Part shown: positions 53,503 through 63,226 of the stretch, one piece after another | Position numbering within the stretch: position 1 is the first letter of the stretch | Layout of the letters: each line of letters opens with the position of its first letter | Translations under genes and position numbers: made by a program | Source of the DNA: Sphingobacterium sp. CZ-2 | Lineage (GTDB): Bacteria > Bacteroidota > Bacteroidia > Sphingobacteriales > Sphingobacteriaceae | Assembly (NCBI RefSeq): GCF_004526235.1 | Contig: NZ_CP038159.1 | Coordinates: 2,666,001 to 2,730,000 of the forward strand | Length of the DNA stretch: 64,000 bases | Reading direction: 5' to 3' | The notes under the pieces: generated by a model | The model's input: only the letters and a program-made list of their open reading frames with translations | Told to the model about the DNA's origin: nothing | The model's database searches: none

Positions 53503-53727
53503 GGCATTGCGAGGGTTTGTCCCCTCATTGCGAGGTACGAAGCAATCTTTAGCCATGTCATGGTGAGCGAAGTCGAACCATCTGTTGGTGTACCAAATTA
53601 CAGATCCTTCGACTTCGCTCAGGATGACAAAGAGGTCCCTCACAAATGAACAATGAGAAAACAAGGAGAAAGATTGCTTCGTCGTGCCTCCTCGCAATGA
53701 CGAGTCAAACCTTCGCAATGCCGGGGC
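53503..53727. repeat. Nested repeats: family B element inside a family A element
   Basis: The left arm of family A (ggcattgcgag... cattgcgaggtacgaagcaatcttt) runs from 53503 to 53550. A complete family B hairpin (gtcatggtgagcgaagtcga with tcgacttcgctcaggatgac) occupies 53551-53631. The right family A arm (gattgcttcgtcgtgcctcctcgcaatgacg) lies at 53671-53702, with a further partial copy to 53727. The region separates the convergent fucosidase and PUL operons. Confidence 0.88.
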
Positions 53728-53779
53728 AAACCCTCTAAATGACAGTTCCCTCTCTCCCCAAAAAAACTTCCCTTTAAAC

Positions 53780-53812
53780 AAAAAAGCCCCCTTGGATAAA
53801 TCCAAGGAGGCC
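53780..53812 (-). terminator. Terminator of the PUL operon
   Basis: GCCCCCTTGGAT with ATCCAAGGAGGC (one mismatch) forms a long stem around AA. On the minus strand it is followed by six T. It lies about 40 nt after the last PUL stop codon (53851), so it ends the whole minus-strand operon. Confidence 0.88.
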
Positions 53813-53850
53813 ACAGCTAATATATGAAATTTATAATTTCATCAAAGGAA

Positions 53851-55539
53851 TTAATCTTTCAAGAACTCAATTTCAAAGTTCTCCAGATATGGGTTTCCAT
53901 CCATTCCGAAATCGGCAAGGATTTCAATATTCATCCAGTAAAGCGTCAATGCTGCAATATCCGTAGCATTCGTTGGGATGGATAGCGAAGAAGTAACCGG
54001 CATAACAGCAGAGGCCGAAGGGTAGCTATCTCCCATATTCAACCAAACATAACTTCCGGATAAGGACATATTAGGCGTGCCTGGATACCCTCCAAAATAC
54101 ATACCCCCAGTTCCTTCATCCATTGGCCAATAACCAATGATATCCGCATAGTTAGGGTGCTTGGTCAAATCCTTCAGGCCATAATTATTCGTAATGGTAC
54201 TTGCGCTCAATGCCGTGTTATAATAAACCAAGTTCGCTGGCGAAAAAGAACCTGCAACATCATTATCCCCAGCACGGTGTCCGACCCTTAAATCCTCACC
54301 AATATTCAAGCTCTTACGCGCAGAGATATTGATGGATTTCTGAAATTTCCCATCCATGTAAAGGCTTAAGGTTCGAGTTGATGAATTCACATATTCCACG
54401 GTCATGATCAGGTTTCTCCATACACCGGTTCCAGGTGCTTCTTCCGAAGAAACTTCCTGCTTTCCACTTCCGCCGTTCAACGTTCCTCCGACAGTTACCA
54501 CCCATTTTCCACCTGGATAATGGGCCCATTGCCAACCCGTAATATTCTGTCCACTCAAGTTTGTACTTTTTCCGAAGAAACTGGAATATCCACCTGGTAC
54601 ATTATTGAATTTCACATCCATCTGCACGGTGAAACTTTTATTTTCCCCGACATCAAACCTTCCAGTCTCATCATGAAAAGTTGCTCTACCTGTCTTATTA
54701 TCAAATCTAACCGGATTAAATCCTGATTTTTGTAATTTGAATTCCTGGAAGGCAGGATTGTAAGCCATGGTAAATCCGAAATCGGTTTCATCTGCTCCAC
54801 CACCATGGTTAGTGGTAATAATGATCAACCAGTCTTCTTTTTCATAATTCTCACGTCCTTTTATGGCGTTTACAATATTCCCAACATATTCATCTGTTTT
54901 TAGGACCGCATTCTTGAAATTTGCATTCCCCTCGTTAAATCCGCCATATTCACCCGCTTTTTCCACATCCTTAAAATTCACAATGATGGTTCCCAAAGCG
55001 CGGGATTGATTAAGGATATTCAACGTGCTATCCTTTACCTGTACGTCATTGCTTACCACAGGGGCAAAATCTGCAATTTTCACAAAATTTCTCAAGTCTT
55101 CCCAAGGCGTAACGATCGCCGTTTTCACGGATCGATATTGCGTTACATAATCAAGCACATTACGGTAGGAAGTGATATTTTCATGTTGATGGTTATCATC
55201 GTTTTGGTCAGCTTCAAAATCATCATTAGAAATCTTATGCTTTGCATAACCCGTACCTGTCAACATGGATGCCCAGCCCGCTGCTCCGGTTTCTGTTTTC
55301 AGGGTGTTATAGGCAAACTTTGAGTTTTTCTGTAAGGCCATAATCTGCGGTGGAGCAATTTTCTCTAAGGAGGTTCCGCCCAAACCATCAATACTGATGA
55401 CCATCACTTTCCTTTGGTTGGTAGTAAGGTCTTTTAGCTCCTCAAACACAGGAGGAGGGTTGTCGTATTTTGTACAGCTTGCAACTGTCATTGCTGACAG
55501 TATGCAAAGCATGGAAAGTATTTTGTTATATAATTTCAT
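53851..55539 (-). CDS. DUF4983/LamG surface lipoprotein, alkaline-phosphatase-like (degenerate)
   Basis: 562 residues, lipoprotein (lipobox VASC). The N-terminal half has the alkaline-phosphatase superfamily layout: metal Asp in VISIDGLGG and a nucleophile-type Thr in TETGAAGWASMLTGTG. Where related phosphodiesterases have DxxGHxxGP and SDHG, it reads DVEKAGEYGG and TTNHGGG, so at least two metal ligands are altered. The C-terminal part (about 285-480) is a LamG/jelly-roll domain with WRNLIMTVEYV and SLYMDGKFQ. Last gene of the PUL. Probably surface-exposed glycan binding, or catalysis with an unusual metal site. Confidence 0.8.
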   Translation of the reverse strand: MKLYNKILSMLCILSAMTVASCTKYDNPPPVFEELKDLTTNQRKVMVISIDGLGGTSLEKIAPPQIMALQKNSKFAYNTLKTETGAAGWASMLTGTGYAKHKISNDDFEADQNDDNHQHENITSYRNVLDYVTQYRSVKTAIVTPWEDLRNFVKIADFAPVVSNDVQVKDSTLNILNQSRALGTIIVNFKDVEKAGEYGGFNEGNANFKNAVLKTDEYVGNIVNAIKGRENYEKEDWLIIITTNHGGGADETDFGFTMAYNPAFQEFKLQKSGFNPVRFDNKTGRATFHDETGRFDVGENKSFTVQMDVKFNNVPGGYSSFFGKSTNLSGQNITGWQWAHYPGGKWVVTVGGTLNGGSGKQEVSSEEAPGTGVWRNLIMTVEYVNSSTRTLSLYMDGKFQKSINISARKSLNIGEDLRVGHRAGDNDVAGSFSPANLVYYNTALSASTITNNYGLKDLTKHPNYADIIGYWPMDEGTGGMYFGGYPGTPNMSLSGSYVWLNMGDSYPSASAVMPVTSSLSIPTNATDIAALTLYWMNIEILADFGMDGNPYLENFEIEFLKD

Positions 55540-55546
55540 CGTCTAA

Positions 55547-57487
55547 TTAAGGTTTAAGTAAATTCAATTCTCCGAATACTACATAAGGCACACCAGAACC
55601 GCCATAGCCATTCTTGATGATAATTTTAAAGAACCTTGCAGTTACAGGACCATCTGGAAAGTTATATTCAAATCTACTGTTATTATTAGGCATGGTACCA
55701 CGACCAATCAATTCATAGTTAAGGTTGTCTTTACTGTAATAAACTTCGAAATCCTTCCCATCTCCAGCACGGTTTCCTCCCGGTCTAGCATAGGAATAGA
55801 TTCCTTTAACTGCTGAAACATCTCCTAAATTGTAGGAAAAGGTATGCGGATAAGATTCTGCGGCAGTAGGTGAAGAATATTTTGCATGATAAAATGTGTT
55901 TGGATTTCCATCATACAAATTTTCAATTGAACCTTCTTGAGCAGGAGAAGTTGCTTTAACAATTGGAAATTTAATATTATTATCCCCACCTGATTTTGTT
56001 AAAGGATTATATTCCCATAAGGCTTTTTTAAGAATTGGATATTTATTAGAAACTGTCACCATAACAGAAGGGCTATAAGTGATACCCCAAGCATCGAAGA
56101 AAGGAGAAAGATCTGTTTTTGTAAAATCAGATAATTTCTCATACACCCAGTTATGTTTGGTGATATCACTAGGATTTGTTCTGATGGCATGTCTTGCCTC
56201 CGTATACAAATGCGTCATGGCATCATAACCAAATTTCTCAAAGATCTGAACAAATGGGGTCATTCGTTTGAACGGATCATTCATGGCTGCATCGGTATCA
56301 AAATTCTTGGCAGCACCCGTTTGTTTCGCATACGCAATCGCCTGTGGAAATCCTGAGTTCACAGCAGGATGCATGACCGAATAATCTGCACCAATTCGGT
56401 TTGCTACTTTAAAATTGAACAGGTTATTGGTGGTTTCGCCCAAAGTACTCCAAGACCAAATACTAGGTTGCTGACAGTTATGGCCAAATTCGTGGTATGA
56501 CCCCCACATGCCATTACTGGTAGTAATGGAATTCAAACTGGTCATTGCTCCAAACCATTCCGAGTCATTCAATCCGACGAATGGGAATCCACTATGGCCA
56601 TATCCAACGGACAATTGGATATCCAAAACGCCACGCCATTGTCCTTGTGGGCTGCGGTCTTTTTCATTTTCAGCATTATCCGATAAACCCATCCAACCAT
56701 TATAATCATATTCGAATACCTCGTTCCATTTGGTCAACACAGCCGTAGGATTGGTGAATGGTTCATTCGAGGAGAATGTCTTGATCACGCGGTCTCTAGG
56801 AATCAAGAATACCACCCGTTTGGTCCTTAGTTCCAACCAAGGTACTTTGGAAGCTTTCACTTCGGCTACCCAATCCGCATCATTGCTCACACCCAATACA
56901 AAATCTGGTGATTTTACGGCATTGGTTATCGTAAATTCTACTGGATTCTCATAGGCGCGATCCGCACGGATATAAATTGTTCCACCGTACAGGTTCCTTA
57001 CATAGTTGACCCCAGCATAGATACGCTGGCGATTATAGATCAATGGATCACGTAATAGGGGATACTTCCCATTAAGGTTATCCGTATGGCCACCGATCTG
57101 TACGGTTAGCCCCTCGATTCCTTCAGGCACAACAATCCTAACCAATTCACCTGGAGCAGCATAGTAGCCCGTACTAAACTGAGGCTCCGGAGCAACATTG
57201 ATACGCAGGTTTTGCGCGGTTTGTTTGGTAAAGTTGAGATCCAACGTGAATTTAGCATTCTGAACACGGGGTTCCGATTGGTCCACCAAACCAGGGAATA
57301 CCCTAGCTTTGGCATACATGGATTTGTCAATCTGTTTAAGGTTGGTATCTAAATCCCCACCTGGACGATCCGTATAGTCCGGATAGCCATCAGGTACATT
57401 ATATCCATATTTTTCACAAGAGCTGGCACCCAACAAACCTGCGAATAATAAAAGGCTGTAAAATAATTTTTGCTTCTTCATGTTCAA
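55547..57487 (-). CDS. M60-family metallopeptidase lipoprotein (mucinase-like)
   Basis: Zinc peptidase of the M60/enhancin-like family, known to cleave O-glycosylated (mucin-type) proteins. 646 residues, lipobox GASSC. The active site is HEFGHNCQQPSIWSW with a downstream Glu in TLGETTNNL (HExxH...E). N-terminal beta domains (about 60-260) precede the catalytic part. The C-terminal 140 residues form an F5/8 type C domain with ENLYDGNPNTFYHAKY and RFFKIIIKNGYGGSGV. Tightly packed (7 nt and 0 nt) with the two DUF4983-like genes. Substrates are probably host or animal-derived glycoproteins. Confidence 0.93.
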   Translation of the reverse strand: MNMKKQKLFYSLLLFAGLLGASSCEKYGYNVPDGYPDYTDRPGGDLDTNLKQIDKSMYAKARVFPGLVDQSEPRVQNAKFTLDLNFTKQTAQNLRINVAPEPQFSTGYYAAPGELVRIVVPEGIEGLTVQIGGHTDNLNGKYPLLRDPLIYNRQRIYAGVNYVRNLYGGTIYIRADRAYENPVEFTITNAVKSPDFVLGVSNDADWVAEVKASKVPWLELRTKRVVFLIPRDRVIKTFSSNEPFTNPTAVLTKWNEVFEYDYNGWMGLSDNAENEKDRSPQGQWRGVLDIQLSVGYGHSGFPFVGLNDSEWFGAMTSLNSITTSNGMWGSYHEFGHNCQQPSIWSWSTLGETTNNLFNFKVANRIGADYSVMHPAVNSGFPQAIAYAKQTGAAKNFDTDAAMNDPFKRMTPFVQIFEKFGYDAMTHLYTEARHAIRTNPSDITKHNWVYEKLSDFTKTDLSPFFDAWGITYSPSVMVTVSNKYPILKKALWEYNPLTKSGGDNNIKFPIVKATSPAQEGSIENLYDGNPNTFYHAKYSSPTAAESYPHTFSYNLGDVSAVKGIYSYARPGGNRAGDGKDFEVYYSKDNLNYELIGRGTMPNNNSRFEYNFPDGPVTARFFKIIIKNGYGGSGVPYVVFGELNLLKP

Positions 57488-59224
57488 TTAGTCTCTTGGT
57501 AAATTAATACTAGGTACATAATATTTGCCCATTAAACCCCATTGCTGAGGAACGGTGATATTCATCCAAGAATAGATCATAGTTGGAATATCTACTGTAT
57601 TCGGTACTGCACGGAATGCGGCAGGAGAAATGGCAGGTGAAATATTCGGAGAGATATCTGCGAATGATGTCCAGTTGATCGATCCTTTTAAAGAGAATGG
57701 TGCAGATTTGCCCGTAATATCATACAGTTTATTATCTGTAGTCACTTCATTTGCTGGCCAATAACCAACTAAATTATCATGATAGGGATCATTTTCTGCT
57801 GTTAATGGCGTTACGCGGCTTTTTGCTATCACTTCAGCATCTGGAAGGGCTACATTATAGATCGCCAAATCATTGATCATACAATTCACATTTGCATCCC
57901 CTATAGAGCCTAATCTTAATGGACTGGTCGTATTGATGTTTCCAACATTGGTAATGTTCAATGGTCCAGCTGGGGCAGGAATGCCATCACAGAAAACTTT
58001 CACATATCTTGTATTCCCTTCTTTATAGAATACTGCGGTGATATTATGCCATTTTCCATCCGCAATAGCTCTGGTATGTAATCGTTGTGTATTTCCTTGT
58101 CCAGTCTGACTGAAATTCAATCCAAAGGTCGGTCCTTCATTAAAGAATGTCCAACCTACCACACCAGGGTTGAATGCTGCCCTTTTGGTTAAGAAACTTG
58201 GGTAATAAGTACCACCATAATCCCAACGGATATTGAATCGTATCGTAGCATTTTGGTCAGATCCAAAATTTCCAACATTTGGATCATCCATGGTGGCATT
58301 GTTGTTTGCTCCTACGTATTTTGGTGTTGTACCAACATATGGAAGAGCAGATACATCCGGTTTACTGAATTCTTGAGGATTGAATTTTGGGTTATAGAAA
58401 GCGATGTAGGCATTTCTGGATGGATCGTCAAAAATGTTTGATCCTGAAGCACCGCCGGAAACACCGCCACCTTTACTGGAAGAAACCACCACTAACCAGT
58501 TTTCTTTGGCAAAAGTTGAGCGGTTTACCAATGCATTCATGATTTCTTTGATCTGTTGATCAATGGTGTGAATAGCACTTACATACGCTTCGTTTTCTAC
58601 CGTGTAATCATTATTCGCCGCTAATTCGGCAGCATGCAGGTGGGCAACTACTAAGGATGAAGTTCCCGAAGAAAGTTCCTGAATAGTCGCATTCTTTACC
58701 TCCACATCATTTGCAAAAGTTTGTTTCTTTGTTGCATCAATTGCTAAATGATCAGTAAAAGCTGCCGAAGTACTAAATGAGGCAGTTTGTACATTTTTCT
58801 TCTCTGATTTTACCCGCGTAAAAATGGAAGGTGATGTTTCGTTGTTAAATCCTGAAAAGTCACTACCAGTAACGCCACTTACCGTATAATCCAAACCGGT
58901 CATCATATTGGTCCACGCGGTAGGAAGCGAGATTTGGTTCCTATGGTCATCAGCTAATCCATCATATGTAAAGATGGATCTATCGGTCAATAGGGTTAGG
59001 GTCTCAGGTGCAATGGATTCCACCACATTTCCTTTTACACCATCCAAAATGATGTAAAGTACACGTTTGGAACCATCGTTTATATTCAAGGTATCATTCT
59101 CATAAGGCTCCGGAAGCTTATTCGCAAATTCTTTATTACAACTGGATATACCTACCGAACCGAGCAGGATGGTTAATGCACTAAACACTTTAACCCTTCT
59201 CCAGATATTTCTATTCTTTTTCAT
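57488..59224 (-). CDS. DUF4983/LamG surface lipoprotein, second paralog (more degenerate)
   Basis: 578 residues, lipobox GISSC. The overall layout matches the gene at 53851: alkaline-phosphatase-like N-terminus (IILDGVKGN, SLPTAWTNMMTG) and a LamG domain (about 330-480). The His/Asp metal ligands are still more altered: HLHAAELAANN and SSSKGGGVSG replace the DxxGH and SDHG blocks. It is therefore probably non-catalytic. It abuts the M60 gene with no gap. Role inferred: glycan or protein binding at the surface. Confidence 0.78.
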   Translation of the reverse strand: MKKNRNIWRRVKVFSALTILLGSVGISSCNKEFANKLPEPYENDTLNINDGSKRVLYIILDGVKGNVVESIAPETLTLLTDRSIFTYDGLADDHRNQISLPTAWTNMMTGLDYTVSGVTGSDFSGFNNETSPSIFTRVKSEKKNVQTASFSTSAAFTDHLAIDATKKQTFANDVEVKNATIQELSSGTSSLVVAHLHAAELAANNDYTVENEAYVSAIHTIDQQIKEIMNALVNRSTFAKENWLVVVSSSKGGGVSGGASGSNIFDDPSRNAYIAFYNPKFNPQEFSKPDVSALPYVGTTPKYVGANNNATMDDPNVGNFGSDQNATIRFNIRWDYGGTYYPSFLTKRAAFNPGVVGWTFFNEGPTFGLNFSQTGQGNTQRLHTRAIADGKWHNITAVFYKEGNTRYVKVFCDGIPAPAGPLNITNVGNINTTSPLRLGSIGDANVNCMINDLAIYNVALPDAEVIAKSRVTPLTAENDPYHDNLVGYWPANEVTTDNKLYDITGKSAPFSLKGSINWTSFADISPNISPAISPAAFRAVPNTVDIPTMIYSWMNITVPQQWGLMGKYYVPSINLPRD

Positions 59225-59244
59225 GTCTAAATAATTAAATGTGG

Positions 59245-60957
59245 TTAGTTTGCAATAGTAATTCTAACTAAGCCTTTTGGTATGGTTGCATTGAAGCGAA
59301 GGATATTACCCACCAAAATCACTTTTGTTCCACCGGCAAAAGGAGTTTCAATCATATCATATACTCGGCCTTGGAAACCCCCAGAGTTATTGTATTCCGG
59401 TTTAAGGGTACCATCGGCTTCCAGAATCATAAATCCTTGACGAACATATTCGCCATATTTCGTGAAATTTCCGGTAACTAGAATCTTTCCATTGTTCAGT
59501 TGACCGGAATAAGTAACCGACCCACCTGTTATTTGTTGAGGGTTGAACGAATCCACCAACGATCCATCTGCGTTTAATAAAGCTACACCCGGTAAAGCTT
59601 TTCCATTGTAGTGTGTAAATGTTCCACTAACCACATATTGTTGTGTTGTGGCGTTGTACCTGATCGCATAAATATCACCATCAGCGCCAGAACCCGTATG
59701 GAAACTGTTATCTACGGATCCATCAAGGTTTAAGCGGGCAATGCGTTTAGCAGGGGTGCCGTTAAAGGTCTGAAAACCACCAACGATTACCAGTTTGCCA
59801 TCGGCCTGCATCGTCGCATCCATAATGGCTCCATCACCGCCTAAGCCACTCTGATTGGTCGCTTTGATATAATGGAAGGTGGAATCTAATGAACCATCTG
59901 CATTTACTCTAACCATTTGGCGCATACGCGTAGCATCATAGACCTTCTCGTCCCAAGTAGAATTAGGATAGTAAGCACGGCGAAAGATTTGGAAATTTCC
60001 AATAATGTACACCTTCTCTCCAAAGGCAAATGTTTTTCTAACTGCACCATCTACACTCGCATTAAAGGAAGGAACGGTGTCCTGGTCTTTCCATTTTACC
60101 TCCGGTTTTGGATTTACGATAGGAACCAACGAGTTACCTGCGGCATCGCGTTGAGATGACATCATGGTATCCAATGTACCATTCGCATTTAAGCGGGTTA
60201 CATTTCCAATGGTCTGTCTATTATTACGCTTGGAATTATAGGCATTGAAACTACCACCAATAATGAATTTTCCACTCTGCGGTCCTGCACTGATACGACT
60301 GATGGAATATATAGTTCCACCACTTCCCCAAGCCCCAAATCCAAAGTTGATATCGTTGGTGATATACCCACCATCTGGGTCCAATTGCGCGATACCTCCG
60401 TTTGGAACGGCTTCTGTTCCTTTTAATTCAAAGGTATTGAAGGAACCACCAACCCAGAAACGTCCGGAAGGTAACTGTTCGATATCAAAAATAGTTCCTA
60501 CACCACCAGAAAGATAACCTGCACCATTGACCACCTTAAAGGTGTTATCCACAGAAACCTTGCCGCCCACTCGGATCACTGGACCAAAAAATGTCTGTTC
60601 ATTGGCTGTGATCCAAACACTACCCGTACTCGCGGTAACAGGGATTTCGAAACGAATGGATGTGTCTGTGAAGTCTATAACATTGGCTTCTATCTCATTG
60701 ACGTATAATTTAAAATTATCCTTGTACTTCATCAAGCCATTTACCTGCAGCTCCATGACCGATCCTGCGGCAACTATTCCTAATTCTGATGATTTGGATA
60801 CGAAATTGATATCTAGTACTTGTTTACCTCCTGCATAGGGATCTTCTGCAAGTTCCGTCTTCTTGGTGCATGCTTGGAAACTCCCCAACATGAAAACCAT
60901 AGAGACTGCAAAGAGGCCAGTTTTTAAGTTTTTTCTAGTTAACATTGATTTTTTCAT
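59245..60957 (-). CDS. DUF5008-like surface lipoprotein with IPT and delta-60 repeats
   Basis: 570 residues, lipobox SFQAC. An N-terminal IPT/TIG-like domain (about 45-130) follows the DUF5008 type start. Then about six repeats of the form PSGRFWVGGSFNTF, SGKFIIGGSFNAY, ADGKLVIVGGFQTFNG, QYVVSGTFTHYNGK, NGKILVTGNFTKYG and KVILVGNILRFNA occur. These are delta-60 repeats that should form a beta-propeller. Position after SusC/SusD/fasciclin genes suggests a SusE/F-like surface glycan- or protein-binding partner. Confidence 0.85.
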   Translation of the reverse strand: MKKSMLTRKNLKTGLFAVSMVFMLGSFQACTKKTELAEDPYAGGKQVLDINFVSKSSELGIVAAGSVMELQVNGLMKYKDNFKLYVNEIEANVIDFTDTSIRFEIPVTASTGSVWITANEQTFFGPVIRVGGKVSVDNTFKVVNGAGYLSGGVGTIFDIEQLPSGRFWVGGSFNTFELKGTEAVPNGGIAQLDPDGGYITNDINFGFGAWGSGGTIYSISRISAGPQSGKFIIGGSFNAYNSKRNNRQTIGNVTRLNANGTLDTMMSSQRDAAGNSLVPIVNPKPEVKWKDQDTVPSFNASVDGAVRKTFAFGEKVYIIGNFQIFRRAYYPNSTWDEKVYDATRMRQMVRVNADGSLDSTFHYIKATNQSGLGGDGAIMDATMQADGKLVIVGGFQTFNGTPAKRIARLNLDGSVDNSFHTGSGADGDIYAIRYNATTQQYVVSGTFTHYNGKALPGVALLNADGSLVDSFNPQQITGGSVTYSGQLNNGKILVTGNFTKYGEYVRQGFMILEADGTLKPEYNNSGGFQGRVYDMIETPFAGGTKVILVGNILRFNATIPKGLVRITIAN

Positions 60958-60973
60958 TTATGTTAATACTCGA

Positions 60974-61687
60974 TTAGGGTGTTAAGGGATCAATCCCTGC
61001 CGAAATGGCTTGATCAATAAACGTGTTGGAAAAGAAACCAAATGTATGTTTTGTTCTATTCAACACATGGATCACACCGTTATTGGTTTGAATATCTGAG
61101 GTAGCTATGGGAATATTTCGCAAGGATACCATTGGGTTTGATAGATCCGGTATATAAGCCAAGAATAATTGACGATATCCGGCATATTGTACACCACCCG
61201 CATCATTAAAGATGACACCAATATTCATGATGCGACCACCATAACTGGTATAGTTTTGTCCAGGATAGGCTAAGTAGGATACCGTATCACGCTGAGGATA
61301 ATCCTTCAACAAATTCTTGCCTTTAAAGATGTAGTTTGATAACATATTCTTCCACACCTGAGGTTTGATTTGGCTCAATTCCTTAACCGTATCTTTTCCA
61401 TTGAACTGTAATTGTCTATTCAATCCCAATACGGCTCTGGTAATACAACCACTCGGAGGGGCAAAGAAAGTTACCTCTTCATTTTCGATGACATTTTTCA
61501 TCCCAGCCAGGTCGATCACCATTAAGGTGGAATCGAAGAAATCCAACTTGGATTCTAAATACTTAATGGATGAACCATTGAATTTAGGATCATGGATTCC
61601 GGAGTCAAAGTAATATTTTTTACAGCCGGTAAAACATATGAGCATCACCACTGCTAATTTCCAAACGATATGTTTCTGATTTTTCAT
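60974..61687 (-). CDS. Fasciclin-domain lipoprotein
   Basis: 237 residues with lipobox ICFTGC. The fasciclin (FAS1) fold is supported by ESKLDFFDSTLMVIDLAGM, VTFFAPPSGCITRAV, LSNYIFKGKN and GVIHVLNRTKHTFGFFS (the H2 box equivalents). FAS1 lipoproteins are common accessory genes directly after SusD in Bacteroidota PULs. Surface adhesion or partner binding is inferred. Confidence 0.88.
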   Translation of the reverse strand: MKNQKHIVWKLAVVMLICFTGCKKYYFDSGIHDPKFNGSSIKYLESKLDFFDSTLMVIDLAGMKNVIENEEVTFFAPPSGCITRAVLGLNRQLQFNGKDTVKELSQIKPQVWKNMLSNYIFKGKNLLKDYPQRDTVSYLAYPGQNYTSYGGRIMNIGVIFNDAGGVQYAGYRQLFLAYIPDLSNPMVSLRNIPIATSDIQTNNGVIHVLNRTKHTFGFFSNTFIDQAISAGIDPLTP

Positions 61688-61691
61688 AAGA

Positions 61692-63221
61692 TTAGTTCCA
61701 AAAGATATTACCGATTAAACTTGGGTTTGCCACTTTTTCTGCATCTGAGATGATCAATGGCCATGTCCAAGCACCTGCATTAAAGTTTCCAACACTCATT
61801 ACCGCATTCGAATATTCTGTATTTACCACTCGTTTCGTACGAACTAGATCAAAATAGAAATGACCTTCACCGATCAGCTCCCGCTTTCTCTCCTTGTAAA
61901 TATCATCTTTCAGCGCGTTTCCAGTGGTAGTAAATGCCTGAGCACCAGCTGCTGCTCTAACTTGATTAACATAGCCTTGAGCTATTGCATCATTTCCCAA
62001 TTCCGCCGCGGCTTCTGCTGCTAATAATAGTGCATCAGGAAGTCTGAAAATAATGGCGCTATCGTCATTCTTAACGGTTAGGTTAGAACCACTTCCTGTG
62101 GAATATACGTTAATGAATTTCTTCAATTGGAAATTTCCATTATCACTGCTCATATTCTCAAACCAAACTGTTCTACGCTCATCCGACTCCGTAGCCGGAA
62201 AGAGTTTCTCTATGTATTCCTTTTCGTAGGTCATGTGACTGGTTGTTTTGGTTGTCGATCCTCTAAAAGGATAATGAGAGAAGAAGAAGGAAGGGTTTGC
62301 AAAATCAACAAAGCTCTCTCCGTAATTGTATTCCTGCAATATCCCAAACAGATTCTCTGCCGTCTTCCCTTTGAAAATACTTTTCGTATTATCGATGGTA
62401 ATAGGCAAAAGTTGATACTGGGTATGGGAAGAAATTTCTTCTCCTAATGCTACAATTGCCTCATAATAAGGAACCTTATTGTTCTCTTCCCAAGCCGCTG
62501 CCCACATATTCAGATGCATGAGAAGTGCAATAGCCGCTCCACGGTTAGGTCTAAATCCTGCTTTGGAGTTGTCTGCATAAGTTACAGGCAAGTCATTTTT
62601 TACCGACTCCATGTCTGCAATAGCCAGTTTTAACACTTCTAATTGCGGTCTTCTAGGTAAGGATAAACTATGATAAGCTTCGGTGTAATAGATCGCATCG
62701 CCAAAAAGCTTACAAATAAATAAATAACTTAGGTTTCTCGTAAAAGTAGCTTCTGCGATATATTGCTTGCGATCGGTCTCCGACAGCTGATTGGCAGGAA
62801 CTTTATCAATCTCGTAAATCAAGATATTACTTGCAGCGATCACATCATACCAACCTTTCCAGTTCATGATGTCCTTCAAACGGTTATCATAAGTGGTTGT
62901 ACCAGACATAACTGGTTTTAAATTGTTGGATATGAGGTTATTTATGGGACCATTTCCATTATTATCCAAATTGTTGACAATCTTTACAAAATTACCACGA
63001 AGATCCAAGGCTGGAATCAGCATGCTATTTCCAAGCTTTGATTTTAAACGTGTGTAAATTCCTCCCATATAACCTTCTACATCTGATTTGGTTTTCCAGA
63101 AGTTATTTCCGGAAAGAGCATCGATAGGTGTCACATTTAAGAAGTTATCACAACTTTGAAAACCTGTCATCAATGCGCCCAATACGAGGATATATTTTAA
63201 TTTTTTCATTTTCATCTTCAT
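61692..63221 (-). CDS. SusD/RagB-family nutrient-binding lipoprotein
   Basis: Surface-exposed lid that delivers ligands to the SusC transporter. 509 residues with lipobox TGFQSC. The SusD N-terminus (FLNVTPIDALSGNNFWKTKSD) is followed by tetratricopeptide-like helices, including RNLSYLFICKLFGDAIYYTE. The C-terminal RPDALLLAAEAAAELG region and a late LIGEGHFYFDLVRTKR motif are SusD hallmarks. It starts 5 nt after the SusC stop; three in-frame ATGs (residues 1, 3, 5) are possible starts. Confidence 0.95.
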   Translation of the reverse strand: MKMKMKKLKYILVLGALMTGFQSCDNFLNVTPIDALSGNNFWKTKSDVEGYMGGIYTRLKSKLGNSMLIPALDLRGNFVKIVNNLDNNGNGPINNLISNNLKPVMSGTTTYDNRLKDIMNWKGWYDVIAASNILIYEIDKVPANQLSETDRKQYIAEATFTRNLSYLFICKLFGDAIYYTEAYHSLSLPRRPQLEVLKLAIADMESVKNDLPVTYADNSKAGFRPNRGAAIALLMHLNMWAAAWEENNKVPYYEAIVALGEEISSHTQYQLLPITIDNTKSIFKGKTAENLFGILQEYNYGESFVDFANPSFFFSHYPFRGSTTKTTSHMTYEKEYIEKLFPATESDERRTVWFENMSSDNGNFQLKKFINVYSTGSGSNLTVKNDDSAIIFRLPDALLLAAEAAAELGNDAIAQGYVNQVRAAAGAQAFTTTGNALKDDIYKERKRELIGEGHFYFDLVRTKRVVNTEYSNAVMSVGNFNAGAWTWPLIISDAEKVANPSLIGNIFWN

Positions 63222-63226
63222 TCAAA

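Noticed and set aside
53227..53814. Minus-strand open frame of about 195 codons across the nested repeats and the 3' end of the fucosidase gene
   Set aside because: It is made of translated interspersed repeats and antisense fucosidase sequence; such repeat-derived frames are spurious.
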